Origin: a bacterium
GTDB taxonomy: Bacteria; Desulfobacterota; Binatia; HRBIN30; CADEER01
NCBI GenBank assembly: GCA_030430165.1
Contig: JAUIGL010000017.1
Span: 1 to 64,000 of the forward strand
DNA length: 64,000 nt
Reading direction: 5' to 3'
The notes under the pieces are model-generated. The model saw only the letters and a list, made by a program, of their open reading frames with translations. It did not search any database and was not told where the DNA came from. The position numbers and the translations under genes were made by a program. Below are positions 51,323 to 59,335 of the stretch, one piece after another; the first letter of the stretch is position 1; every line of letters starts with the position of its first letter.

Positions 51323-52309
51323 CTATTCGGGCACCAGCTCCGACTCGTCGACCTTCTTCCAGGTCTCGTCGGGGTCAAAGGTCTTGATCGCCCCGGCGAT
51401 CTCCGCCGTGTCGGGACCGAGGTCCTTCTCGTAGACGGATTCGTCGTGGCTGACCATGAACGTCATCACTCCGGATAGACCGTACTCGGCCGGGTAGGCG
51501 ACGAGGGCGAAGCCGCCGATCATTGCCCCGTGAGCGACGTAATCGTAGGCGCCTCCCGGCGCGTGCGGGCCCTGCGCGGTTAGTATCTCGAAGTAGTAGC
51601 CGTGGAACGGCTCACCGCCGCCCTCGACCGCGTAGCCCTGGGCATGGGCCGCAGCAAACAGCTCGCCGAGTGGGCTCGGCACCTCGCCGGGTTCGGTCGG
51701 CCAGTAGAGGCCGTCGCGTTTGCCGGGGGTGCTGGCGAACTTCTGCGCGTAGCGCAGAGGCTCCCCCTCGACGCCGCGCAAATAGTATTCGCGTTGCGCA
51801 TCGGTGTAGGCGAGACAGGCCTGCATCGCTCTCAGCTCGTTGCGGCCGACGCGCCGGTTGATGATCTCGTCCTCACCCGCCGCCGTGTCGAAGTGCCAGC
51901 CCTGATCGTCGCGCCCGATGGGAATTGGGAACGGCCAGCCGTCGGCGCCGATCTCCAGGGTGGTGGAGTCGTCGCTCGACGCGACGAGCTCGTGCTTCTC
52001 TTCGTAGAGCTCGACGAATCGCTCGCGGGCGTTGCGGTCGGCCACCGGATCGCCCGAGCCGATGTCGGCGTCCGCGCCGAGCACCGCCAGCATCGCCGTC
52101 TCGTCGTTGGCGGCGAGGGCCGCGACCAATGCCTGCGCCGCCGCTCCGGGCGACTCGAAATGCTGCTGCACCACTGCCGGCGCGGCGCCGTCGCCGTCGC
52201 CGACCGCTGCATCGCTGCCATAGCTGGCCGCGGCGAGGGTGAGCACCAGGCAGGCGCCGGCTGCTAGCGCGACGATGCCGCGTGGCATTCTCTCCATGGT
52301 GGTGCTCAT
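51323..52309 (-). CDS. DUF2950 family exported protein
   Basis: A 328-residue protein of the DUF2950 family, always seen near DUF3300 proteins. The signal segment is GIVALAAGACLVLTLAAASYGSDA. Family words are FPIPIGRDDQGWHFDTAAGEDEI, RVGRNELRAMQACLAYTDAQREY, LYWPTEPGEVPSPLG and the C-terminal MIGGFALVAYPAEYGLSGVMTFMVSHDESVYEKDLG (words YPAEYGLSGVMTFMVSHD, VYEKDLGPDTAEIA). Function unknown. Its ATG overlaps the stop of the DUF3300 gene by 4 bp (ATGA), so the two are made together and probably work as a pair in the envelope. Confidence 0.9.
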   Translation of the reverse strand: MSTTMERMPRGIVALAAGACLVLTLAAASYGSDAAVGDGDGAAPAVVQQHFESPGAAAQALVAALAANDETAMLAVLGADADIGSGDPVADRNARERFVELYEEKHELVASSDDSTTLEIGADGWPFPIPIGRDDQGWHFDTAAGEDEIINRRVGRNELRAMQACLAYTDAQREYYLRGVEGEPLRYAQKFASTPGKRDGLYWPTEPGEVPSPLGELFAAAHAQGYAVEGGGEPFHGYYFEILTAQGPHAPGGAYDYVAHGAMIGGFALVAYPAEYGLSGVMTFMVSHDESVYEKDLGPDTAEIAGAIKTFDPDETWKKVDESELVPE

Positions 52310-53709
52310 CGCCGACCTCCGCGCCTGCCGCCGCCGCCGCCTCTGCCCCCGCCGAATCCGCCGCCGCCTCTACCGCCGCCGCCGCGACCGCCGAATCCGG
52401 AGTTGGCGGCACTGCGCCGGCTGCTGGCTCCGCGGTTGCTGTTGCGCCGCGCCTGCGAGCTGCTGTTGCCGACTCCCTGGAAGGCGCCGCTGTCGCGCTG
52501 CCGACTGGGCTGGCGCGATGTCTGCGACTGGCGTTGTGCCGGACGCGCGTCGCGCGTTCCCGCGCCGCCGGCTTGGCGTTGCCGGTCGCGGGCCCCGACC
52601 GAGTCCCTGGTTCCGGCGCCGCTGTTCTGGCGTTGCCGGTCGCGGGCGGCGACCGAGTCCCTGGTTCCGGCGTCGCCGGCTTGGCGTTGCCGATCGCGGG
52701 CGGCAACAGAGTCCCTGGTGCCGGCGTCGCGCTTGTAGCGGTCCGCCCCACCGCGCGCCAGATCCTGGCGGCCCTGCTCGGCGCGGCCGCGGAACTGGTC
52801 GCGCGACGCCGCGGCCTGGCGGTTGTCGCGCCCGTAGCGCTGTTGGGTCTTCTGGTCGCGGTACTGCACGCCCTTGCGGTGCTCCGCCTTGTGGTTCCAC
52901 TCGCGGTTGGAGATGTCGGTGCGGTTGAACTCGTTGTAGCGGTTGATGTCGATGTCGACGTCGCTGTGCCCCCAGCCCCAGCTGCAACCTCCCCAGAGAG
53001 CGGAGCCGACGGCCATCCCGACGCCGAAAGAGATCATCGACGACGCGACGTACCCCGGCGGGTAGTAGTAATAGGGAGGGTAGGCCGGGTAGGGCCAGGC
53101 GCCGTAGACGACGGTCGGATTGTAGCTCGGCACGTAGACCACTTGCGGGTCGGCCGGCTCGACGATGATGACGGTGTCCGACGCCGGCGCCTGCTCGACG
53201 TTCACGTTCTGCTCGACGTTGGCCGGCGGCGGCGGTGCCGGCTCGACACTCACCTTCTGTTGCTCGTTCGACTCGAGGTTGCCTTCGGACTTGGCCTTGG
53301 CGCGTAGTCGCTGCACCGCGTCCATGAGGTCGCTCTGCTGCGCCAGGAAGGCGTCGCCGAGCTTCTGCGTCCAGTCGAGCTTCTCGTCCATCATCTTGAT
53401 GACCGGCGGGAAAGCGGTCAGTGACTTGACGCTCTCGTCCCAGCTCTGTTTCTGCATTGCCTCTTCGAGCGCCTTGTCTTTGACGTCGGGATTGTTCTCG
53501 ACCCAGCGCGCCGCCTCGACCACCTCGAGCGGGTAGGTCGAGGCCATCAGCACCTGGGCGAGCAGCGAGTCCGGGTACAGGGCGATTGGGGCAACCAACT
53601 GCTCGATCTCCTCGGCCTTGAAGGGGGTGTCGGTTTCCTGGGCTCCCAGCGGCGCTGCCGCCAGGGCGAGAAGGAGCAGCCAGCCGAGCTGGTGCGTCAA
53701 GAGTCTCAT
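52306..53709 (-). CDS. DUF3300 family exported protein with repeat and Gly/Arg-rich tail
   Basis: A 467-residue protein with signal peptide (LGWLLLLALAAAPLGA-QE). Residues 25-210 are DUF3300: FKAEEIEQLVAPIALYPDSLLAQVLMASTYPLEVVEAARWV (word ALYPDSLLAQVLMASTYPLE), PPVIKMMDEKLDWTQKLGDAF, then VVYVPSYNPTVVYGAWPYP (lipoprotein-sorting-like repeat) and PPYYYYPPGYVASSM. After a helix-turn the C-terminal third is low complexity: three tandem 18-residue units with AGTRDSVAARDRQRQ and a final Gly/Arg-rich stretch (GFGGRGGGGRGGGGFGGGRG). A basic tail of this kind could bind nucleic acid or peptidoglycan acids. GGAGGAGGAACC precedes the ATG. It is divergent from the large regulator gene. Confidence 0.88.
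   Translation of the reverse strand: MRLLTHQLGWLLLLALAAAPLGAQETDTPFKAEEIEQLVAPIALYPDSLLAQVLMASTYPLEVVEAARWVENNPDVKDKALEEAMQKQSWDESVKSLTAFPPVIKMMDEKLDWTQKLGDAFLAQQSDLMDAVQRLRAKAKSEGNLESNEQQKVSVEPAPPPPANVEQNVNVEQAPASDTVIIVEPADPQVVYVPSYNPTVVYGAWPYPAYPPYYYYPPGYVASSMISFGVGMAVGSALWGGCSWGWGHSDVDIDINRYNEFNRTDISNREWNHKAEHRKGVQYRDQKTQQRYGRDNRQAAASRDQFRGRAEQGRQDLARGGADRYKRDAGTRDSVAARDRQRQAGDAGTRDSVAARDRQRQNSGAGTRDSVGARDRQRQAGGAGTRDARPAQRQSQTSRQPSRQRDSGAFQGVGNSSSQARRNSNRGASSRRSAANSGFGGRGGGGRGGGGFGGGRGGGGGRRGGRR
52574..52735 (-). repeat. Three tandem 54-bp in-frame repeats inside the DUF3300 gene
   Basis: On the plus strand the word TGGCGTTGCCG(A/G)TCGCGGG starts at 52574, 52628 and 52682, an exact 54-bp period, and each unit also carries GAGTCCCTGGT(T/G)CCGGCG. 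They encode 18-residue units with AGTRDSVAARDRQRQ. The multiple-of-three period preserves the frame, so the copy number can vary without breaking the protein. Confidence 0.85.
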
Positions 53710-53906
53710 GGTTCCTCCTCCCGGTTTCTTCGGTGTCGTCCGGCATTCGTCGCCTGCGCCGGGCGAGCCTCCCTGTCCCGAGAGAGGCGGCTCGACCGCG
53801 GCTGTCGCGAAGGCCGCGATTGGACAATGGGGCGCCGGAATCACAGGGTAGGGAATAGCATCTTTGGAACGTTCAGAGGAAACGCGCGAGGCGGCTTGAT
53901 TGTGGC

Positions 53907-56900
53907 GTGAATCCTGCACTATCGACGGTTTCGGGAGACCTCGAATGCGCGACGGAACTGGTAGTCGATGAGTGGGAGATGTGGAGCAGCGACACCGATG
54001 GTCGACGGGCCGACTCCCGGGAGGATCTGGTGAGCAGGCCAATATCGGATTCTCGGCCGGTCCCCCCGCCGCGCGACGGTGATCTACTATTTGGCCCGTT
54101 CCGTGTGGATCTCGCCGGTCAGAGGGTTTGGAACGGTGCCCGCGCGGATTCGCCGCGCTCGAAGTCCTGGCAGGTGTTGCTCTATCTGCTGCGGCGCGCC
54201 GGGACTTTGGTTACGAAGAAGGAGTTGCATCAGGCGGTTTGGCGAGATGCCGCCGTCGTCGAGGATACCCTCACCCAATCGATCGGCGAGCTGCGGCGAC
54301 TCCTCGGTGACAGCCCGCGCAGCCCGCGTTTCATCGAGACGGTTCACCGGCGTGGATTTCGCTTCATTGCCGAGGTGACGGAATGGCGAAGTGTCAGCGC
54401 AGACTTGGGCGAAGCGCGTTCCAGTTTGCGCAGTGCCGAAGGCGACGCGGGGGCGTTCGTCGGCCGCCGCCGCCAGCTCGAGCAGTTGGCGGCGGTGGCA
54501 GGCGAAGCGGCTGCAGGCCGGCGACAGCTCGTTTTCGTCACCGGCGAAGCGGGTAGCGGCAAGACGTCGCTGGTCGAAGAGTTTCTTCGCGACAACGATG
54601 CGGCCGGTCACTTGGTCGTTTGCGGCCAGTGCGTTCAGGCACTCGGCCCCCTCGAGCCGTACATGCCGTTGCTCGAGGGGCTCGAACGCGTCCTGAGTTC
54701 GCCATCCGGACGCGCTCTGGTGCCAGCCATGCAGAGCTTGGCGCCGTCTTGGTGCGAGCAGATCCCGTGGCTGAGGGGGACGGGAGGCGCAAGCGAACGC
54801 TCGGTGGTGGCGCCACCACGCGAGCGGATGTTGCGGGAGATCGCCGTGTTCCTCGAGGAGATCTCGGGCGAGCGGACGGTCCTCCTGGTGTTGGAGGATC
54901 TTCACTGGAGCGACCTTTCGACGCTGGGGCTGGTCGACTATCTCGCGCGCCGCCGCGATCCTGCGCGGCTGCTGATCGTCGGGACCTACCGGGATGGGGA
55001 TGTATCGACCGCAGAACACCCCCTGCGTGCTGCCAAGCAGCGCTTGCTGCTGCAGCAGTCTTGTACCGAGGTCGCTCTGCCGGCGATGTCGCTCGGCGAC
55101 GTGCGCGACTATCTGCAGCGCCGATTCGGCGTCGAGATCGCCGGTCTCGGCCCGTTCATCCACGAGCGCAGCGGCGGCAATCCGCTGTTCGTGGTCGCTC
55201 TGGTCGACGAGCTACTGCGCCGCGAGTGGCTTGCCATGACAGAAAACGAGTGGGCGACGGGGGCGGCAGACGACGCGGTGCTGCAGGCGGTTCCCGGAGA
55301 GCTGAGTGAGATGATTCTCGTCCAGCTCGAGCCGTTGATCGACTCTGATCGAGCCCTGCTCGATGTCGCCAGCGTTGCCGGTTTGGTGTTCGACCCCCGA
55401 GTCGTCGCCGCCGCGCTCGGCTGCGACACCGAGCATGCGGAAGAGCGTTGCCGGACCCTGGTGCAGCGACGCCTCCTTGCGCCAGTCGGGCACCTCACGG
55501 GCCAAGCAGGGGGCCAGGCGCCCGGACATTTTCAGTTCATCCACCCACTCCATCGTCAGGTCATCTACGATCAGATCGGGAGCACGCGCAGTCGCCGCCT
55601 GCATCGCCTGATCGGAGAGATCCTCGAGAGCATGCGAGGTGACGACTCGGGGAACCTCGCGGCGGACTTGTCGGTACACTTCCAGCATGCCGCCGACGGG
55701 AGAGCCGTACACTACCTGGCGGAGTGCGCCGAGCGCGCGCAAGGTCGGGCCGCTCACAAGGAGGCACTGAGCTACCTGAAGCGGGCGATTGCTCTGCTCG
55801 ACCGCCTGCCCCCTGTTCCCGACCGTCTCCCGCAAGAGCTTCGCCTGCGACTGCTTGCCAACGTCTCGCTCAACGTGACCCGAGGCTATGCGTCGCCGGA
55901 GCTGATCGAGAATACCGACCGCATGCGGGTGATTTGCCGGATGGTCGACGACTTGCCGCACCGCTTCGAGGTCGCCCAGGTGCGCTGGTACGCCTGTCTG
56001 GCCGGCGAGGGCTCGGGTTTGGAAGCGGTACTCGACGAGATGGATGAGATTGCCGAGCGCCTCGGCACCCCACAAGCGCAGTTGCGTGCTCGACTGGCGC
56101 GAGGGCGGAGCAGTTTTTGGCGCGGCGCGTTCAAAGAAGCATACCAGCTTCTCGATACGGTGATCGAGGAAGCCAGTAGGGAAACGATCACGTTCCCGGC
56201 CACATCGTATGGGATCGACCCGCTGGTGGGGGCGCGAATGCAACTGGCGCTCGCGTCGTGGTTCGTCGGACTGCCGATCCGCGCTCGCCGGCATGCGCGC
56301 TACGGCATGGCGCGTGCCGACCAATCGGGGCTCGCCTACGACCAAGCGTCGGCGTTGGCGCAGGCGGCCCTGGTCGAGCTCCTCTGTGGCGATGCGGAAG
56401 AGGCGTCGACGCTGGCGACGCGCGGGGAGCAGATTTGCCAGGCGAACGAGGTCGCCTTCATCCTGCCGCTGAGTCGCGTCCTGCGCGGAGCTGCCGAGGT
56501 TCGGGTTGGCGACGCGCGCTCGGCTCTGGCGCGGATGATCGACGGGCTGAGGTTGCAGCAGCAGCTCAACGGTTCCTTCTTCTGCCACGTGATTCTCGGA
56601 TTGATCGCCGACGCGCACGGGCGATTGGGGGAATGGGAGGAGGGCATCCGGCGCGCCGACCAGGGGATCGCACTGGCGCAAAACGATCTCGAGCGCATCT
56701 ACGCAGCCGAGCTGTGGCGGATCAAGGGCGTCCTGTCCTCGCGAGATGGCGCTCGGTCGGTGGCGGGCTCGCCAGAGCAGCCGGCTCCCGGCGAGGCGGG
56801 CGAACTCATTCGACGTGCACTCCGCTGCTCGCGAGAGCAGGGTGCAACGGCTCTGGAGTTGCGCGCTGCGACGAGTTTGTTGGCCACCGCCAGCGACGGC

Positions 56901-57008
56901 CGAGCCAAACAGCGCGCCAGCGCAACCCTCAAACGAATTCTCGCGACCTTCTCCGAAGGCTTCGACACCGCGGATCTTCGCGAAGCGCGGTCGCTACTCG
57001 CTTCGTAG
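53907..57008 (+). CDS. Large transcriptional regulator: OmpR-type winged helix, AAA ATPase and TPR-like domain
   Basis: A 1033-residue one-component regulator. Residues 58-158 are an OmpR/PhoB-type DNA-binding winged helix (LFGPFRVDLAGQRVWNG, KELHQAVWRDAAVVEDTLTQ, FIETVHRRGFRFIAEV). Residues about 183-560 are a predicted AAA_16 ATPase with Walker A VTGEAGSGKTSLVEE (211-225) and Walker B VLLVLEDLHWSD. The C-terminal 400 residues are helical repeats like the TPR arrays of such regulators (ALSYLKRAIALLDRL, EEASTLATRGEQICQANEV). The protein has no transmembrane helix, so it senses a cytosolic signal that gates ATPase and DNA binding. The GTG start at 53907 begins a 50-residue low-conservation arm; a later start is possible. 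Targets are unknown; the divergent DUF3300-DUF2950 operon is a natural candidate. Confidence 0.88.
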   Translation: MNPALSTVSGDLECATELVVDEWEMWSSDTDGRRADSREDLVSRPISDSRPVPPPRDGDLLFGPFRVDLAGQRVWNGARADSPRSKSWQVLLYLLRRAGTLVTKKELHQAVWRDAAVVEDTLTQSIGELRRLLGDSPRSPRFIETVHRRGFRFIAEVTEWRSVSADLGEARSSLRSAEGDAGAFVGRRRQLEQLAAVAGEAAAGRRQLVFVTGEAGSGKTSLVEEFLRDNDAAGHLVVCGQCVQALGPLEPYMPLLEGLERVLSSPSGRALVPAMQSLAPSWCEQIPWLRGTGGASERSVVAPPRERMLREIAVFLEEISGERTVLLVLEDLHWSDLSTLGLVDYLARRRDPARLLIVGTYRDGDVSTAEHPLRAAKQRLLLQQSCTEVALPAMSLGDVRDYLQRRFGVEIAGLGPFIHERSGGNPLFVVALVDELLRREWLAMTENEWATGAADDAVLQAVPGELSEMILVQLEPLIDSDRALLDVASVAGLVFDPRVVAAALGCDTEHAEERCRTLVQRRLLAPVGHLTGQAGGQAPGHFQFIHPLHRQVIYDQIGSTRSRRLHRLIGEILESMRGDDSGNLAADLSVHFQHAADGRAVHYLAECAERAQGRAAHKEALSYLKRAIALLDRLPPVPDRLPQELRLRLLANVSLNVTRGYASPELIENTDRMRVICRMVDDLPHRFEVAQVRWYACLAGEGSGLEAVLDEMDEIAERLGTPQAQLRARLARGRSSFWRGAFKEAYQLLDTVIEEASRETITFPATSYGIDPLVGARMQLALASWFVGLPIRARRHARYGMARADQSGLAYDQASALAQAALVELLCGDAEEASTLATRGEQICQANEVAFILPLSRVLRGAAEVRVGDARSALARMIDGLRLQQQLNGSFFCHVILGLIADAHGRLGEWEEGIRRADQGIALAQNDLERIYAAELWRIKGVLSSRDGARSVAGSPEQPAPGEAGELIRRALRCSREQGATALELRAATSLLATASDGRAKQRASATLKRILATFSEGFDTADLREARSLLAS

Positions 57009-57089
57009 GTCGGTATCGAAGAGAGCGAGGGCGGTACCGATGGTGGTGCCGACGCCAGGCTATGGACAGCCTCTGAAGAGGAAAGCGAA

Positions 57090-58055
57090 ATGCTTACATT
57101 GGTCACGTTCTTCGTTCTCGCCGTCGTTGTCTCGTTCATCTGCTCGTTGTCCGAGGCGGGCCTCCTGTCGCTGCGCCGCACCGACGTGGTCAAGTTGAAG
57201 GAGTCCGGTGTCTGGGGGGCCGGCATGCTCGAGCGACTCAAGGCCAACGTCGAGCGGTCCTTGGCGGGCATCTTGACCGTCAACACGCTGGCGAACTGCT
57301 TCGGCGCGGCTGGCGTGGGTTCGGCCGCGTCCGCCATTTGGGGGCCGTCGGGCATGGCCAGCGCCAGCGCGGTGCTGACGGTCACCATCCTCGTATTCTC
57401 CGAGATCATCCCGAAGACACTGGGAGCCAGCCACTCCGTGCGGCTGGCGAATCCCATTGCCGTTGCGGTTCAGACGATGTTGTTCATCACCTATCCGGTC
57501 GTCTTGCTGATGGGCCAGGTGTCCAAGCTGGTTGGAGGCGGAGGGGCACAGCCCTACACTCGCGAGGACGTCCAGCTGGCAGCCCGATTGGGTGTCGTCG
57601 ACGGCGTCATGGTGGAACGCGAGGCGGACGTCATCTCCAGGTTTCTGAGCCGCATCGAGACGAAGGTGCACTCGTCGTTTACGCCGGCGGCGGAGGTGTC
57701 CGCATTTTCGGGAGACCAGACTGTCGACGAAGTCTGCCGCGGCAGTGTTTTGATGGGGCACAGCCGATTTCCCGTTTACGCGGGTGGGCCCGACGAGGTC
57801 CTTGGAATCGTGCGCCAGGACGATGTCTTGAGAAAAGCCCAGCACGGAGAACGCGACTGCCGCCTCGCCGAGCTCGCGAAGCCCGCGGTGAGCGTGCGTG
57901 ACGATGAAACGTTGGAGCAGGCGGCGACGAGGATGCATGAACACGAGAGCAAGCTGGTGCTGGTCGTGGACCAGCAAGATCGCTATCTCGGCGTGCTCTC
58001 GACCGGCGACTTGCTCAAGCACCTGTTCGGTCCAGGGCTTGCGGAGCTCGCGTAG
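57090..58055 (+). CDS. CNNM (DUF21)/CBS-domain membrane protein
   Basis: A 321-residue protein with the CNNM transmembrane domain (residues 1-145: VTFFVLAVVVSFICSLSEAGLLSLRR, NTLANCFGAAGVGSAASAIWG, ILVFSEIIPKTLGASHSVRLANP; words SEAGLLSLRR, FSEIIPKTLGASHS). Two CBS domains follow: HSRFPVYAGGPDEVLGIVRQDDVL and SVRDDETLEQAATRMHEHESKLVLVVDQQDRYLGVLSTGDLL (words SRFPVYAGG, LVLVVDQQDRYLGVLSTGDL). It lacks the C-terminal CorC_HlyC domain of larger relatives such as CorC/YfjD. CNNM/CorC proteins take part in magnesium or cobalt homeostasis. GAAGAGGAAAGC lies before the ATG. Confidence 0.92.
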   Translation: MLTLVTFFVLAVVVSFICSLSEAGLLSLRRTDVVKLKESGVWGAGMLERLKANVERSLAGILTVNTLANCFGAAGVGSAASAIWGPSGMASASAVLTVTILVFSEIIPKTLGASHSVRLANPIAVAVQTMLFITYPVVLLMGQVSKLVGGGGAQPYTREDVQLAARLGVVDGVMVEREADVISRFLSRIETKVHSSFTPAAEVSAFSGDQTVDEVCRGSVLMGHSRFPVYAGGPDEVLGIVRQDDVLRKAQHGERDCRLAELAKPAVSVRDDETLEQAATRMHEHESKLVLVVDQQDRYLGVLSTGDLLKHLFGPGLAELA

Positions 58056-58139
58056 TCGGGATCCGGATCGGCGCCGCGAGCCGGCCGAGGCTCCAGCGGA
58101 ACTCTGGCCTCGTTCGCATAGCTACTCCTGCGCCCGCCG

Positions 58140-59325
58140 TCACAGCGAGACGTCCCACTGGATGCGCCACATCCAGGCGTTCTCGGAGTCGAGCTCGGCG
58201 TCGTAGTCGAACCATGTGACGTCGGTGGTGACTTTGCTGCGGTGGCCGATGAAGAACCAGTTGGCGCCGAGGGCGATTTCACCGGCGTCGTTGGTCGGCC
58301 TCTCCGACAGCACCCGCGCGATGCGCGCGGCAAGCTCCAGGGGTTCCGGGACAAAGTCCCAAACTCCGTGCGGGAAGTATCCGGCCTGCAGATAGAAGCC
58401 GCCGATGTTGCTGTAGTGGCCGGTCGCTCGATCGTCGATTCCCTTCCAGTGAAACTCCGAATTGAAAGCGAAACCGCGGTGCTGGTAGGCGGCCTCGATC
58501 ATCGCCTGGGTGACTTCGTAGCGGCCGGCGCCACCGTCGGTGAACCTTGTTCAGCTGACCACCGCCCGAAGTCGAGTAGCGGGTGAAGGCGCTGCGATAG
58601 CTGACCGCCCCCAGCGCCAACGATCCTGCCGGCTCGCTGCGGCGGCGGATGTCGGTCGAAGAGTAGTCGAGATAGCGTCCGAGGAAGTTCCACTGCAGTC
58701 GGCCGACGAACATCGGTCGCTGCGAATCGTCGGGGTCGCCGTCGCGACCGGCGCCGACGAACAAGCCGAGCGCGTAGTTGGCGTCGAAGGGAGTGCCTTG
58801 CCAAAGATGCCCGACGGCGCTGCCGCCGAGCTGGCGGTCGACGGTGAATGCGGTGTTGACGATCGAGCGTTCGACCAGCGTCTGCTTGCCGGACGATTCG
58901 ACTCGTTCGCGGTTGTACAGCACCTTGTACTGCCCGAGCCGCAGACCGATCTCCTTGCGCGGTTGGATCATCGCGCGCAGGTCGAGCAAACGGCCCTTCA
59001 GCAGGTCGTTCTCCCAGTAGAACTCGAGCCAGGGTTTCCAGACGTGGCCGCCGAGCTTGATGCGGGCTCGGTTGATGTCGAGATCGCTGCGCTCCTCGAT
59101 CAGGTCGGGCTCGCCCGGTTGGTTCTGCTGGTCTCCCGAGTCGACCAGGGTGTAGCGAAACTGCGAACGGAACTGCAGTCGCAGCCCGAGCTTTCCGTTC
59201 TCAAGCTCATAGCGAATTCCCTCGTCGTAGTAGGCGCGCAGCGCCGGGCAATAGTCCGGCGCGTATGCCGTCAGCCCCAGCACCGACAGACCGACCCGGA
59301 GGACCGCGTGCCGGACCTTCGACAT
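58140..59325 (-). pseudogene. Phosphate-selective porin O/P-like gene with one-base frameshift
   Basis: Two minus-strand frames form one porin of about 395 residues. The N-terminal frame (from ATG 59325) reads a signal peptide (HAVLRVGLSVLGLTAYA) and a barrel with RIKLGGHVWKPWLEFYWENDL and LDLRAMIQPRKEIGLRLGQYKV (words WLEFYWENDL, EIGLRLGQYKVLYNRE), typical of porin O/P (PF07396). It fails at about 58545, where an extra C in CCTTGTTC (plus strand) shifts the frame. Removing one base joins QLNK directly to FTDGGAGRYEVTQAMIEAAY of the second frame (58140-58540), which completes the barrel to RIQWDVSL. It may be a decayed gene, phase variation or an assembly error. An upstream ATG at 59337 overlaps the divergent kinase start, so 59325 is preferred. 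Confidence 0.75.
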
Positions 59326-59335
59326 CCCCGCCTCC

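Noticed and set aside
52403-52928. Plus-strand frames in the DUF3300 repeat zone that look like repeat proteins.
   Set aside because: They are the reverse reading of the Arg/Gly-rich tail and 54-bp repeats; the minus-strand product has a signal peptide and the DUF3300 domain.
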